From positions 1-15,101 of the forward strand of contig JAIPFG010000040.1 of NCBI GenBank assembly GCA_021736745.1: 15,101 bases of DNA. The letters are read 5' to 3'. Below, piece after piece: positions 7,885 through 15,047 of the stretch (position 1 is the first letter of the stretch; each line of letters starts with the position of its first letter). The DNA is from Pseudomonadales bacterium. GTDB lineage: Bacteria; Pseudomonadota; Gammaproteobacteria; Pseudomonadales; IMCC2047. The notes beneath the pieces were generated by a model. It did no database searches. It was given only the letters and a program-made list of their open reading frames with translations, and was not told the DNA's origin. The position numbers were made by a program, and so were the translations under genes.

Positions 7885-10118
7885 GGGCAGTATTTCCGAT
7901 CTTCACTACGGACTGGGGCCGCTAAAGTGAGCGCGCCTTCCAGAATGCTTTCTACGCTGGGTAGCACCAGGTTGGCTGCGGCCCCCAACGGGATAAAGGA
8001 GTCCTCTGCGGTTACTCTCTGTATCGGGGAGGTAATACCTGCTTCAACCAGTAAGGTGACAAGTTCCTCTCCTACGGATCCAGTGCGTCTGCATTCATCG
8101 ACGATTAATATGGAGTCACAAGGAGCCATAGCCTCCACAATAGCGGCAGTATTGAGTGGCAACAGCCAGCGTAAATCCACAATCCGGCAATTAATGCCGT
8201 GTTCATCATGTAATTTTTTGGCAGCCTGCAGGCTTAGGTAGTAACCATTGGCATAAGTTAATATGCCGATGTCTTTGCCCTCTCCGGAAACCCCTATCTC
8301 TCCTGGGGCAATGGCTTGCCCTGTGCCGGGAGGCTCATAAAGGGATGTCCAAAGTCCGTCATCCGGTTCGTGTAAATCACGTGTCATATAGAGGGCGATA
8401 GGCTCGAGGAATACCACAACACGTTTTTCCTCATGGGCCAGTTTAATGCAGCTTCGCAACAGGTGAACGGCATCTCTGCCGTTACTGGGACAGGCCACAA
8501 TTAGGCCGGGGATATCTCTGAACACATTAAAGGAGTTATCGTTGTGGAAGTGGCCGCCGAAACCTTTTTGATAAGCCAGACCGGCGATTCTGATCACCAT
8601 GGGGTTGGTGAACTGCCCATCCGAGAAAAAGGACAGGGTAGCGGCTTCACCGCGAATTTGATCTTCGGCGTTATGTACGTAGGCCAGGAATTGAATCTCA
8701 GGAATCGGGAGAAGTCCATTGTGAGCCATGCCTATGGCAAGGCCGAGAATGGTTTGTTCATCAAGCAGTGTATTAATCATCCGTGCCGTGCCAAATTTCT
8801 GGTGCAAGCCTTGAGTTACCCCATAAACACCGCCCTTTTTACCGACATCCTCACCGCAAATGACCGTGGTGGGATATTGCAGCATAATATCTGCCAAAGC
8901 CAGGTTGATCAGACGTCCCATGTGTTGGGGTTTGTCAAATAATCGCTTGTCTCGGATAAAAAGTTCTTGCCGGGCCGCTTCAGCTGGAATCGGCATAGGG
9001 TCGGCAAGGTTCGGTTTCGGTACAATGGATGCCATCACATCGGCCGCCGTTGTCAACTTTGGTCGCTGAATCGCCACTTCGGCAATTCGTTCGATTCGTG
9101 CCTCCAGATCATTGTAAAGTACACAAATCTGAGCCGCAGTCATCAGATTGTTTTCCCATAAAATACGAGCAGAATGCAGAAGCGGGTCTTGAGCTTCTGT
9201 GGTTTCAAGCTGCTCTCGTGTTAAGTAGCTGGTTTCCGCATCGGAACCGGCATGTCCGGCTAACCGTATGGTTCGGCAGTGAAGGAAAACGGGTTTTTTG
9301 GTTTTTCGTGCATAGTGGGCGGCGGCCATGGCGGCCCGTTGTGTATCCAGTAGGTTGAGTCCGTCACAGGCAATATAGTTAATACCCGGATGTTGGCTAT
9401 ATTTTGCTTTTATCCAGCCCATTGGGGTCTGCGTGGAAATGCCAATACCATTATCTTCGCAGATAAAGATAACCGGCATGGGGGAACCCTGGTACGCAGC
9501 CCAGGCGGCAGCATTAACAGCACCCAGTGCCGTAGAGTGATTTGCGGAGGCATCCCCAAAGTTACAAATTACTACCGAGTCATGGGGCATTGTAGCGTCA
9601 ACCAGACGGAGTTTCGAAGCTAAACCGATTGCATGGGCAGCACCCATCGCTTTCGGTAAATGGCTGGCTATAGTACTGGTCTGTGGTGGTACTAATAGCA
9701 CTTTACTGCCCAATACCTTATGGCGACCACCTGAAATGGGATCCTCTGACGAAGCGGCAAAAGATAATAAAGTGTCATACAGGGGCGTCAAACCCTCCAC
9801 CTGCTTGCTGCGCTGAATCATTAAGGCGCAGCTGCGATAATGTAAAAAAGCCATGTCCGTATGGCGAAAGACTTTGCCAAATACCGCATTACCTTCGTGT
9901 CCGGCACTGCCGATCGTATAAAAACTCTCTTTACGGGTACTGAGACGGCGTGAAGTCAGGTCCAGGAGACGGCTCATGACCTGACTTTCGAACAGGTCAA
10001 CGACTTCCCAGGGTGCCAGGTCGACCTGCTGGGGGGTTAAGGTTACCGACGTTTCCGGAAAATCTTCAGCGCTCACCCGTTGGGTAAAATTTTGATGTAT
10101 GATTTCGGCGCGATTCAT
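7881..10118 (-). CDS. Fused alpha-beta 2-oxo-acid dehydrogenase E1 component (TPP-dependent)
   Basis: A 745-residue fusion of the two E1 subunits that branched-chain and pyruvate/acetoin dehydrogenases usually encode separately. Residues 40-350 are E1-alpha. The TPP/Mg motif begins at G188-D189 and closes at EDNGIGIST (221-229, N223), but reads GDA where GDG is usual. RLAGHAGSDAE at 285-295 is the conserved histidine loop. Residues 395-735 are E1-beta, with GEDVGKKGG at 422-430 and GGHFHNDNS at 521-529, where H525 aligns with the active-site histidine. E1 decarboxylates a 2-oxo acid and normally passes the acyl group to lipoyl-E2. No E2 or E3 gene lies in the window; the FabD-like gene follows in a 4-base overlap. 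The ribosome-binding site is weak. The oxo-acid substrate cannot be read from the sequence. Confidence 0.9.
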   Translation of the reverse strand: MNRAEIIHQNFTQRVSAEDFPETSVTLTPQQVDLAPWEVVDLFESQVMSRLLDLTSRRLSTRKESFYTIGSAGHEGNAVFGKVFRHTDMAFLHYRSCALMIQRSKQVEGLTPLYDTLLSFAASSEDPISGGRHKVLGSKVLLVPPQTSTIASHLPKAMGAAHAIGLASKLRLVDATMPHDSVVICNFGDASANHSTALGAVNAAAWAAYQGSPMPVIFICEDNGIGISTQTPMGWIKAKYSQHPGINYIACDGLNLLDTQRAAMAAAHYARKTKKPVFLHCRTIRLAGHAGSDAETSYLTREQLETTEAQDPLLHSARILWENNLMTAAQICVLYNDLEARIERIAEVAIQRPKLTTAADVMASIVPKPNLADPMPIPAEAARQELFIRDKRLFDKPQHMGRLINLALADIMLQYPTTVICGEDVGKKGGVYGVTQGLHQKFGTARMINTLLDEQTILGLAIGMAHNGLLPIPEIQFLAYVHNAEDQIRGEAATLSFFSDGQFTNPMVIRIAGLAYQKGFGGHFHNDNSFNVFRDIPGLIVACPSNGRDAVHLLRSCIKLAHEEKRVVVFLEPIALYMTRDLHEPDDGLWTSLYEPPGTGQAIAPGEIGVSGEGKDIGILTYANGYYLSLQAAKKLHDEHGINCRIVDLRWLLPLNTAAIVEAMAPCDSILIVDECRRTGSVGEELVTLLVEAGITSPIQRVTAEDSFIPLGAAANLVLPSVESILEGALTLAAPVRSEDRKYCP

Positions 10119-10144
10119 AATGTCATCTATCGTGGTTGTCGTGC

Positions 10145-10182
10145 TAACCGGTTATTTTATGCCGTTCATTGATAACCGGTTG
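10145..10182. promoter_or_regulatory. Paired AACCGGTT palindromes upstream of the E1 gene, candidate operator
   Basis: TAACCGGTTA at 10145-10154 is a perfect palindrome, and a near copy (TAACCGGTTG) lies at 10173-10182, 28 bases centre to centre. The two also form a 10-base inverted repeat, 10146-10155 with 10172-10181. No T run follows on the minus strand, so it is unlikely to be the terminator of the ALDH gene. The site lies 27-64 bases before the E1 start, in the 137-base gap between the two genes, where a repressor could act on an internal promoter. No regulator is assigned. Confidence 0.5.
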
Positions 10183-10255
10183 ATTAAAAACCATAATGCT
10201 TTTTAACCTATATTTGTTGGTCTGAAACGGTGCTCATCACCTCTTCAGTAACCTG

Positions 10256-11749
10256 CTAAAGATCAAACTCAATACCCTGTGCCAGTGGGAGTTCTGTTGA
10301 ATAATTGATCGTTGAGGTGGTTCTGCGCATATAGCCTTTCCAAGCATCGGAGCCAGATTCCCGACCACCGCCGGTTTCCTTCTCGCCACCAAAGGCGCCG
10401 CCAATCTCAGCACCGCTGGTGCCTATATTGACATTGGCAATACCACAATCGCTGCCGGCAACGGAAAGGAACAGCTCCGCTTCTCGAATATCATTGGTAA
10501 AGATGGATGAGGACAGACCCTGTGGCACATCATTGTGTTGTCTGATGGCCTCGTTTAAATCCTGATACGGATATATATAAAGTATTGGGGCAAAGGTTTC
10601 TTCCTGAACCGTACGGTCCGATATCGGCATTTCGACCAGAGCGGGGGTTACATAGTAGCCCCCCGGATATTCCTCAGACAACACGCGTTCTCCACCAATT
10701 CTCGGCGCACTGATGGCCGAGAGAGCTTGCTGCATCATCTGATAAGCCGACCCATCAATGAGTGGGCCTACCAGTGTCTTTGGATCCATGGGGTTACCCA
10801 CGCGAATACGCTGATAAGCAGCCTTTAGTGAAGGCACGAGTGAGTCATAAATGCTTTCATGTACAAATAAGCGGCGGGTCGAGGTACAGCGTTGTCCGGC
10901 AGTACCCACCGCACCAAATAAAATGGCGCGAACGGCCATGTCCAGGTCAGCAGAAGGGCAGACAATAATGGCATTGTTACCACCCAGTTCAAGAATGGAA
11001 CGACCAAATCGTTGAGCTACCACGGGACCTACTTTGCGTCCCATTGCCGTACTACCGGTTGCGCTGATCACCGGGACACGTTTATCGGCTACCAGCTGAG
11101 CGCCAACTGCGGCTTCACCGATCAGCAGTTGTGACAGCCCTGCGGGAACATTGCCGACTTCCCGTGCGGCTTCTTCAAACAGTTTCTGACAGGCAATGGC
11201 GGTGATAGGTGTTTTTTCGGAGGGCTTCCAAATGACGCTATTACCACAGACGATGGCTAAGGCTGTATTCCAACACCAGACGGCTACTGGAAAGTTAAAA
11301 GCGGATATCACCCCGATGGGTCCGATCGGGTGCCAGGTTTCCGCCATGCGGTGACCGGGGCGCTCCGATGCGATCGTTAAACCGTAAAGTTGGCGAGAAA
11401 GGCCAACAGCGAAATCGCAAATATCAATCATTTCCTGGACTTCGCCGAGACCCTCTTGATATATCTTGCCGCATTCCAGAGTCACCAGCTCGCCCAGTGT
11501 TTCTTTGTGTTCCCTCAACTTATTCCCTAACACACGGATCAGTTCACCACGTTTAGGTGCGGGCACGGTTTTCCACTCGTGAAAGGCGGCCTGTGCCTCA
11601 GTAATGGCAATCTCGACCTCCTCAGATGAGCAAACTTTAATTTGACCGAGAACTGCACCATCTGTTGGGCTATGTACAACGAGTTCGCCGCCCTGAATGC
11701 TTGCTTCGTCAATCCCAAGGTTTGATAGAATTTGTGTCAGTGTCATCAT
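10256..11749 (-). CDS. amaB: ALDH7-family semialdehyde dehydrogenase (piperideine-6-carboxylate / 2-aminoadipate semialdehyde)
   Basis: A 497-residue NAD(P)-dependent aldehyde dehydrogenase. Catalytic residues are N152 (FNFPVAVW), K175 (WKPSE), E254 (LELGGNN) and C288 (GQRCTS). The C-terminal block from about 435 to 476 (GSDCGIANVNIGTSGAE, GGGRESGSDAW) is the ALDH7/antiquitin signature, and the GEVQEMIDICDFAVGLSR block at 102-119 also matches. The glutamate and arginine that hold 2-aminoadipate semialdehyde in human ALDH7A1 appear conserved (E103 or E106; R287 before the catalytic cysteine). The likely reaction is oxidation of 2-aminoadipate semialdehyde to 2-aminoadipate in lysine breakdown. 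An AGAGGAA ribosome-binding site precedes tandem ATG codons. It is divergent from a LysR gene and first in a minus-strand gene series. The amaB name rests on family, not on a full pathway here. Confidence 0.9.
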   Translation of the reverse strand: MMTLTQILSNLGIDEASIQGGELVVHSPTDGAVLGQIKVCSSEEVEIAITEAQAAFHEWKTVPAPKRGELIRVLGNKLREHKETLGELVTLECGKIYQEGLGEVQEMIDICDFAVGLSRQLYGLTIASERPGHRMAETWHPIGPIGVISAFNFPVAVWCWNTALAIVCGNSVIWKPSEKTPITAIACQKLFEEAAREVGNVPAGLSQLLIGEAAVGAQLVADKRVPVISATGSTAMGRKVGPVVAQRFGRSILELGGNNAIIVCPSADLDMAVRAILFGAVGTAGQRCTSTRRLFVHESIYDSLVPSLKAAYQRIRVGNPMDPKTLVGPLIDGSAYQMMQQALSAISAPRIGGERVLSEEYPGGYYVTPALVEMPISDRTVQEETFAPILYIYPYQDLNEAIRQHNDVPQGLSSSIFTNDIREAELFLSVAGSDCGIANVNIGTSGAEIGGAFGGEKETGGGRESGSDAWKGYMRRTTSTINYSTELPLAQGIEFDL

Positions 11750-11845
11750 TCATTTCCTCTAAAAGCTACTTTGATTGCGGCCAGTGTTACATGCTCTAAC
11801 CAGATATCTCCGCCCTCGATTGTTGAATGATGGACGGGTGTCATT

Positions 11846-11858
11846 CCGATTCTATCGG
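11846..11858. promoter_or_regulatory. Dyad CCGAT-TCT-ATCGG in the ALDH leader
   Basis: A perfect five-base inverted repeat with a three-base spacer sits between the candidate promoter and the start of the ALDH gene, about 100 bases before its ATG. It may be an operator, or a small hairpin in the 5' leader. No T run follows, so it is not a terminator. Confidence 0.3.
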
Positions 11859-11870
11859 TCATTTTCACTT

Positions 11871-11899
11871 ATAGTAATAGGTACTTATCCATTGGTAAA
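11871..11899 (-). promoter_or_regulatory. Candidate sigma-70 promoter for the ALDH gene
   Basis: Read on the minus strand, TTTACC (11894-11899) and TACTAT (11871-11876) are separated by exactly 17 bases. Each matches the -35 and -10 consensus at four of six positions. The predicted leader is about 115 bases. The LysR-type box at 11927-11943 lies about 28 bases upstream of the -35, a usual place for activation. This is a weak consensus match only. Confidence 0.3.
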
Positions 11900-11926
11900 A
11901 TATAGTTTTCCTGGCATGGATATAGG

Positions 11927-11943
11927 TTTAGACTATAGCTAAA
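11927..11943. promoter_or_regulatory. LysR-type regulator box (TTTAG-N7-CTAAA)
   Basis: TTTAG at 11927-11931 and CTAAA at 11939-11943 form a 17-base interrupted dyad that includes the T-N11-A pattern of LysR-type sites. It lies in the 257-base divergent region, 64 bases before the LysR start and upstream of the candidate ALDH promoter. That position suits autoregulation and ALDH control by the adjacent regulator (inference). Confidence 0.4.
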
Positions 11944-11993
11944 ATATTATGTTAGTGCCTTTTATCAACTAACCACCGCCATCAAACTTAGAC

Positions 11994-12001
11994 AGGAGGA
12001 G
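11994..12001 (+). promoter_or_regulatory. Ribosome-binding site of the LysR gene
   Basis: AGGAGGAG is a near-perfect Shine-Dalgarno sequence five bases before the ATG at 12007, which settles that start. Confidence 0.75.
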
Positions 12002-12006
12002 ATTCA

Positions 12007-12852
12007 ATGGATTTCCGTGCACTTCGTTATTTCATTGCTGTTTATGAGGAATCCAGCTTAAGTGCGGCTGCAAAGCGGTGCTTTGTCGCGCAACCGTCAA
12101 TTTCCTCCGCCATCCAACAACTCGAGTCTGACCTTGAGAGCCAGTTATTTGTACGGCATACCAAAGGCGTGACGCCCACACCAAGTGGAGAGAGTCTTTA
12201 TCCTCATGCCTGCAAGGTTTTCGATGATATGCAGGCTATTAAACACCTGTTTAAAGCGCCTTCACCGCAAATATCACTCAATATTGCACTCATGCCTTTT
12301 TTATCCGGAAAGCGTATTAGTCTGATTATAAAAGTACTATTGGCATCGGTACCGGGTCTGGATTTGACCGTCGTGGATCTAACGGAACAAGCCGACGCTC
12401 GCATTATTTCAGCCACTCAGGTACAACAAGATGAAATTTTCCATAAACTCTGGCTCGACCAGTATGTGCTGGCTATGCCGGAGGGTCATCCGTTGTCTAT
12501 TAAGCCATCGATCTCTTTAAAAGGATTAAATGGTGTTCCATTCATTAGCCGCCAACCCTGCGATGTCAATGACGCGTGGAAGTTTGCCACTGAAAAGCAG
12601 GGCATTACTCTGGATATAAAAGCCACGGTAAAAAATGAAGAGTATGCACTTGACCTGGTGGCCGCCGGTCTTGGTATCTCTGTCGTCCCCAGTCATTCAA
12701 CCACAAATCACATGAATATTGTGACGCGACCGGTGAATGACCTGAAGCTTGAACGCGTCGTAGGCCTCGCCTATAAAATTGATCGGCCATTGCCATTAGA
12801 GCTGATCAACGCCATTGAGCTAGCCAAGGAGCAAATGAAGCAAATTATTTAG
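12007..12852 (+). CDS. LysR-family transcriptional regulator
   Basis: A 281-residue LysR-type regulator, slightly shorter than the usual 290-310. Residues 1-60 form the winged helix-turn-helix (LRYFIAVYEESSLSAAAKR, then QPSISSAIQQLE and LFVRHTKGVTPT). Residues from about 88 onward form the periplasmic-binding-protein-like effector domain, with the typical DLVAAGLGISVVPS segment at about 215-228. It is divergent from the ALDH gene, the classical arrangement for a LysR regulator and its target, and a matching dyad lies between them. The effector is unknown; a lysine-pathway intermediate would fit the ALDH7 neighbour (inference). Its stop overlaps the end of the convergent VOC gene by eight bases, so no terminator separates the two. 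Confidence 0.92.
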   Translation: MDFRALRYFIAVYEESSLSAAAKRCFVAQPSISSAIQQLESDLESQLFVRHTKGVTPTPSGESLYPHACKVFDDMQAIKHLFKAPSPQISLNIALMPFLSGKRISLIIKVLLASVPGLDLTVVDLTEQADARIISATQVQQDEIFHKLWLDQYVLAMPEGHPLSIKPSISLKGLNGVPFISRQPCDVNDAWKFATEKQGITLDIKATVKNEEYALDLVAAGLGISVVPSHSTTNHMNIVTRPVNDLKLERVVGLAYKIDRPLPLELINAIELAKEQMKQII

Positions 12853-13255
12853 CGCCTATTTCACCAGCGTTGGGATGGCTGGCATGATTTTGCCGCAAGC
12901 CAAGAATGTTCCCGTCCGGGTCTCTAAAAAATGCCAATTTAACCCATTCACCCAGGGTGATAATTTCATCAACCTCGACATTATTCTTCACTAGTTCATT
13001 GCGTGCAGCGTTAATGTCATTAACGACGAAGGTGGCTTTTTTCCCTTCCATCCCGGCACCTTCTGGGTTTAAGTGTAGCCCGATAGCGGTATTGGTTACG
13101 TCAGGAATATTCAATTGCCGCCAAGTGTCGGCGTTATATCTTTCATCCAGTTGAAAATGTAATTTTTCGGTATACCATTGCGTACTTTTTTCAAGGTCGG
13201 AAACATCAACCTTGATCACCAAACCGTATTCGCCAATAAGATCTTTTAAGCTCAT
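12845..13255 (-). CDS. VOC-superfamily (glyoxalase/bleomycin-resistance fold) protein
   Basis: A 136-residue single-domain protein. It shows the vicinal-oxygen-chelate pattern: an N-terminal strand then VSDLEKSTQWYTEKLHF (18-34), a central GLHLNPEG, FVVNDINAARNEL, and a closing FFRDPDGNILGLRQ. The metal ligands of the glyoxalase and dioxygenase members look incomplete. The first-strand histidine position appears to be valine, and the final glutamate (usually GN-x-LEL) is glycine, leaving H61 as the clearest candidate. It may bind a small molecule without metal catalysis. GAGGTG lies six bases before the ATG. It is downstream of rnfH with a 43-base gap and no clear terminator, so it could be read with the rnf operon. 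No substrate can be assigned. Confidence 0.85.
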   Translation of the reverse strand: MSLKDLIGEYGLVIKVDVSDLEKSTQWYTEKLHFQLDERYNADTWRQLNIPDVTNTAIGLHLNPEGAGMEGKKATFVVNDINAARNELVKNNVEVDEIITLGEWVKLAFFRDPDGNILGLRQNHASHPNAGEIGAK

Positions 13256-13298
13256 TCTGACACCTCGTTTTAATCGTCCGGTGGACTATGAATGTTGA

Positions 13299-13607
13299 CT
13301 AATCGTTATTCACTTTTTCAATGAAGCGTTCCATCTTTCGCAGCTTGTATTTTTTCCGTTCCAGCGTCTGCGGATCAATTTTGATTGGGCGATAAATTTC
13401 CACACGATCACCTTCCTTGATTGGCGCATTGAGCTGAGTCATGTGGCCATAAATGCCTACCTTGTTAACCTTTAAATTAATTTCCGGACACTCGTTTAAA
13501 ATACCGGATGTTTCTATTGCGGTGAGCACTGTGGCATCCTCCGGTACATTCACATCACGCCAGATTTGTTCGAGTGGAGTAGCGTAGGCGACGCTGACTT
13601 GTATCAT
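13299..13607 (-). CDS. rnfH: RnfH family protein (UPF0125)
   Basis: A 102-residue protein with the ubiquitin-like beta-grasp pattern of RnfH: an opening MIQVSVAYA strand, then NKVGIYG and GDRVEIYRPI, close to E. coli RnfH (VEVAYA, NKVGIYS, GDRVEIYRPL). It is encoded as the last gene of many proteobacterial rnf operons; its biochemical role is unsettled. I chose the ATG at 13607 because an AAAGGAA sequence lies about nine bases before it and it aligns with the family start. An in-frame ATG at 13631 would add eight residues and overlap the rnfE stop as ATGA, so 13299-13631 is the alternative. The lysine/arginine-rich C-terminus is a little longer than in E. coli. Confidence 0.88.
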   Translation of the reverse strand: MIQVSVAYATPLEQIWRDVNVPEDATVLTAIETSGILNECPEINLKVNKVGIYGHMTQLNAPIKEGDRVEIYRPIKIDPQTLERKKYKLRKMERFIEKVNND

Positions 13608-13627
13608 GGTGTTCGTTCCTTTCTCGA

Positions 13628-14329
13628 TCATACTTCAACGAGCTTGATGAACTCTTTGCTTTTGTTGCTTTCGGTTTCCTGCTCATTAACGTCACTGACA
13701 CGATTATCCAACAGGCGTTTTGCTGCGATGAGAAAACCCAATGCGATAAAGCCGCCTGGAGGCAGAGCAAACAACAAAAACCCTCGGTAATTTGGAATGA
13801 TAGTGGTTTCCATAAATGAGAAATGTTCTCCCAATAGCAAAGCGGCGTTGGCAAAGAGAGTGCCGCTGCCGATTATTTCACGCACTGCGCCTAAGAGCAC
13901 CAAAGCTAAAGTAAAGCCAAGCCCCATCATCAGTCCGTCAAAAGCAGAAGCACCGACAGAGTTTTTGGAGGCAAAGGCCTCGGCACGGCCTAAAATGGCA
14001 CAGTTAGTAACGATTAAGGGAATGAAGAGTCCGAGTACCTTGTATAATTCATGCATCCAGGCATTCATGATCATGTCCACCAGCGTCACAATAGTCGCAA
14101 TAATCAGGACGAAGGTTGGGATTCGAACTTCGGGGGTAATGACATTACGAAATAAAGAAACCGTTAAGCCGGAAGCGACAAGAACCGCTATCGTGGCGAA
14201 GCCCATGCCAAGACCATTGGTTGCCGTGCCAGTAACGGCCAGCAGAGGGCAGAGTGCCAGCATTTGGCTAAATACAATATTATTCGTCCAAAGCCCTTCG
14301 CGGGCGTTGATTTTATAGTTTACTGTCAT
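13628..14329 (-). CDS. rnfE: Rnf/Rsx electron transport complex subunit E
   Basis: A 233-residue integral membrane subunit of the ion-translocating ferredoxin:NAD+ oxidoreductase (Rnf; Rsx in E. coli). It has about six hydrophobic segments and the family motif LIVTNCAILGRAEAFAS. C110 in that motif and C27 in MLALCPLLAVT are the conserved cysteines that, with those of RnfA, bind an intramembrane [2Fe-2S] cluster in known Rnf structures. The glycine-rich region FDGLMMGLGFTLAL and the LLFALPPGGFIALG helix are also typical. Its start lies inside the end of rnfG (17-base overlap), with AGAGGT as ribosome-binding site. The charged C-terminal tail (about 212-233) is cytoplasmic by family topology. 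Confidence 0.95.
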   Translation of the reverse strand: MTVNYKINAREGLWTNNIVFSQMLALCPLLAVTGTATNGLGMGFATIAVLVASGLTVSLFRNVITPEVRIPTFVLIIATIVTLVDMIMNAWMHELYKVLGLFIPLIVTNCAILGRAEAFASKNSVGASAFDGLMMGLGFTLALVLLGAVREIIGSGTLFANAALLLGEHFSFMETTIIPNYRGFLLFALPPGGFIALGFLIAAKRLLDNRVSDVNEQETESNKSKEFIKLVEV

Positions 14330-15047
14330 TGCTGTTTACCTCTGTTTCTTTTGGCTGGGTTTCACTGACATTGGGTTTGTTTTGAGAAACCGTAATAGCC
14401 TGTGAATCCTCTTTACTTATTACCGGGGTCAAGAGTTTATCCTGTTGGCTGACGAAGAAGTCCAAACCCTGTTTTACTGCCTTTACGACAGCCCTAGGTG
14501 TAATGGTGGCGCCGCTAAATTGATCGAACCGACCGCCATCTTTTTTGGGGGCCCCATCCTGGGCCGGCGTTGATGCGAGTGAAAGGCCATTAAAACCCAG
14601 TATCCAATCGTTTTTTTCTATTTCAATTTTATCGCCCAGACCCGGTGTTTCGGCATGGGAGAGAATACGGACGCCAAGAATTTCACCCGCCGGATTAAGC
14701 GCCATAATCGCCAGGATTTTGCCACCGTAACCATAGCTGCTGACGGAAAAGGCAAGTGCGGTGATGGAGCCGTCTTTGCTACCTTGGTAAACTGTAATGG
14801 GTTCGCCATTAGAACCCATTAAAGAAACGGTGCTTTTCAGCAGATCGTTATCGTGCAACTGGTCCGAGATCACTTGGCCGATGGATTGTTTCAGGTCTTC
14901 TTCGGCACGTAATTTGATCGTGTCCCGAGTTTCTAAATCTCCCGTGCTCAATAAAGTTGTGGCGACCAGGGCGCTGGTGCCAAGCAATATTGCCTGGAAA
15001 AAAACACTACTGCGAAATTCAGTACTGATGAATGCTTGCTGTTTCAT
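14313..15047 (-). CDS. rnfG: Rnf/Rsx electron transport complex subunit G (FMN-binding)
   Basis: A 244-residue subunit with a single N-terminal membrane helix (about residues 15-35) followed by a periplasmic FMN-binding domain. The flavinylation motif is S178-G-A-T181, where T181 should carry covalent FMN through a phosphoester link. The family block HAETPGLGDKIE is at 131-142. It passes electrons between the membrane Fe-S site (RnfA/E) and RnfD. The last 40 residues or so (about 205-244) are a Ser/Asn/Thr/Glu-rich tail beyond the end of E. coli RsxG, which has about 206 residues. The start codon overlaps the rnfD stop by one base (TAATG), and GGAG lies eight bases upstream. Confidence 0.95.
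   Translation of the reverse strand: MKQQAFISTEFRSSVFFQAILLGTSALVATTLLSTGDLETRDTIKLRAEEDLKQSIGQVISDQLHDNDLLKSTVSLMGSNGEPITVYQGSKDGSITALAFSVSSYGYGGKILAIMALNPAGEILGVRILSHAETPGLGDKIEIEKNDWILGFNGLSLASTPAQDGAPKKDGGRFDQFSGATITPRAVVKAVKQGLDFFVSQQDKLLTPVISKEDSQAITVSQNKPNVSETQPKETEVNSNDSKL

Noticed and set aside
7864..8241. Plus-strand open frame of 125 codons
   Set aside because: It is antisense to the E1 C-terminal domain and the acyltransferase start, and has no domain-like content.
8544..8942. Plus-strand open frame of 132 codons
   Set aside because: It is antisense to the fused E1 gene, whose motifs are continuous across this stretch. The plus-strand translation shows no recognisable domain.
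10146..10181. Rho-independent terminator after the ALDH gene
   Set aside because: The inverted repeat has a 16-base loop and no T run on the minus strand, so an operator is the better reading.
13797..14318. Plus-strand open frame of 173 codons
   Set aside because: It is fully antisense to rnfE, whose identity is certain, and its Lys/Ser/Pro-rich translation is a reverse-strand shadow of a hydrophobic protein.
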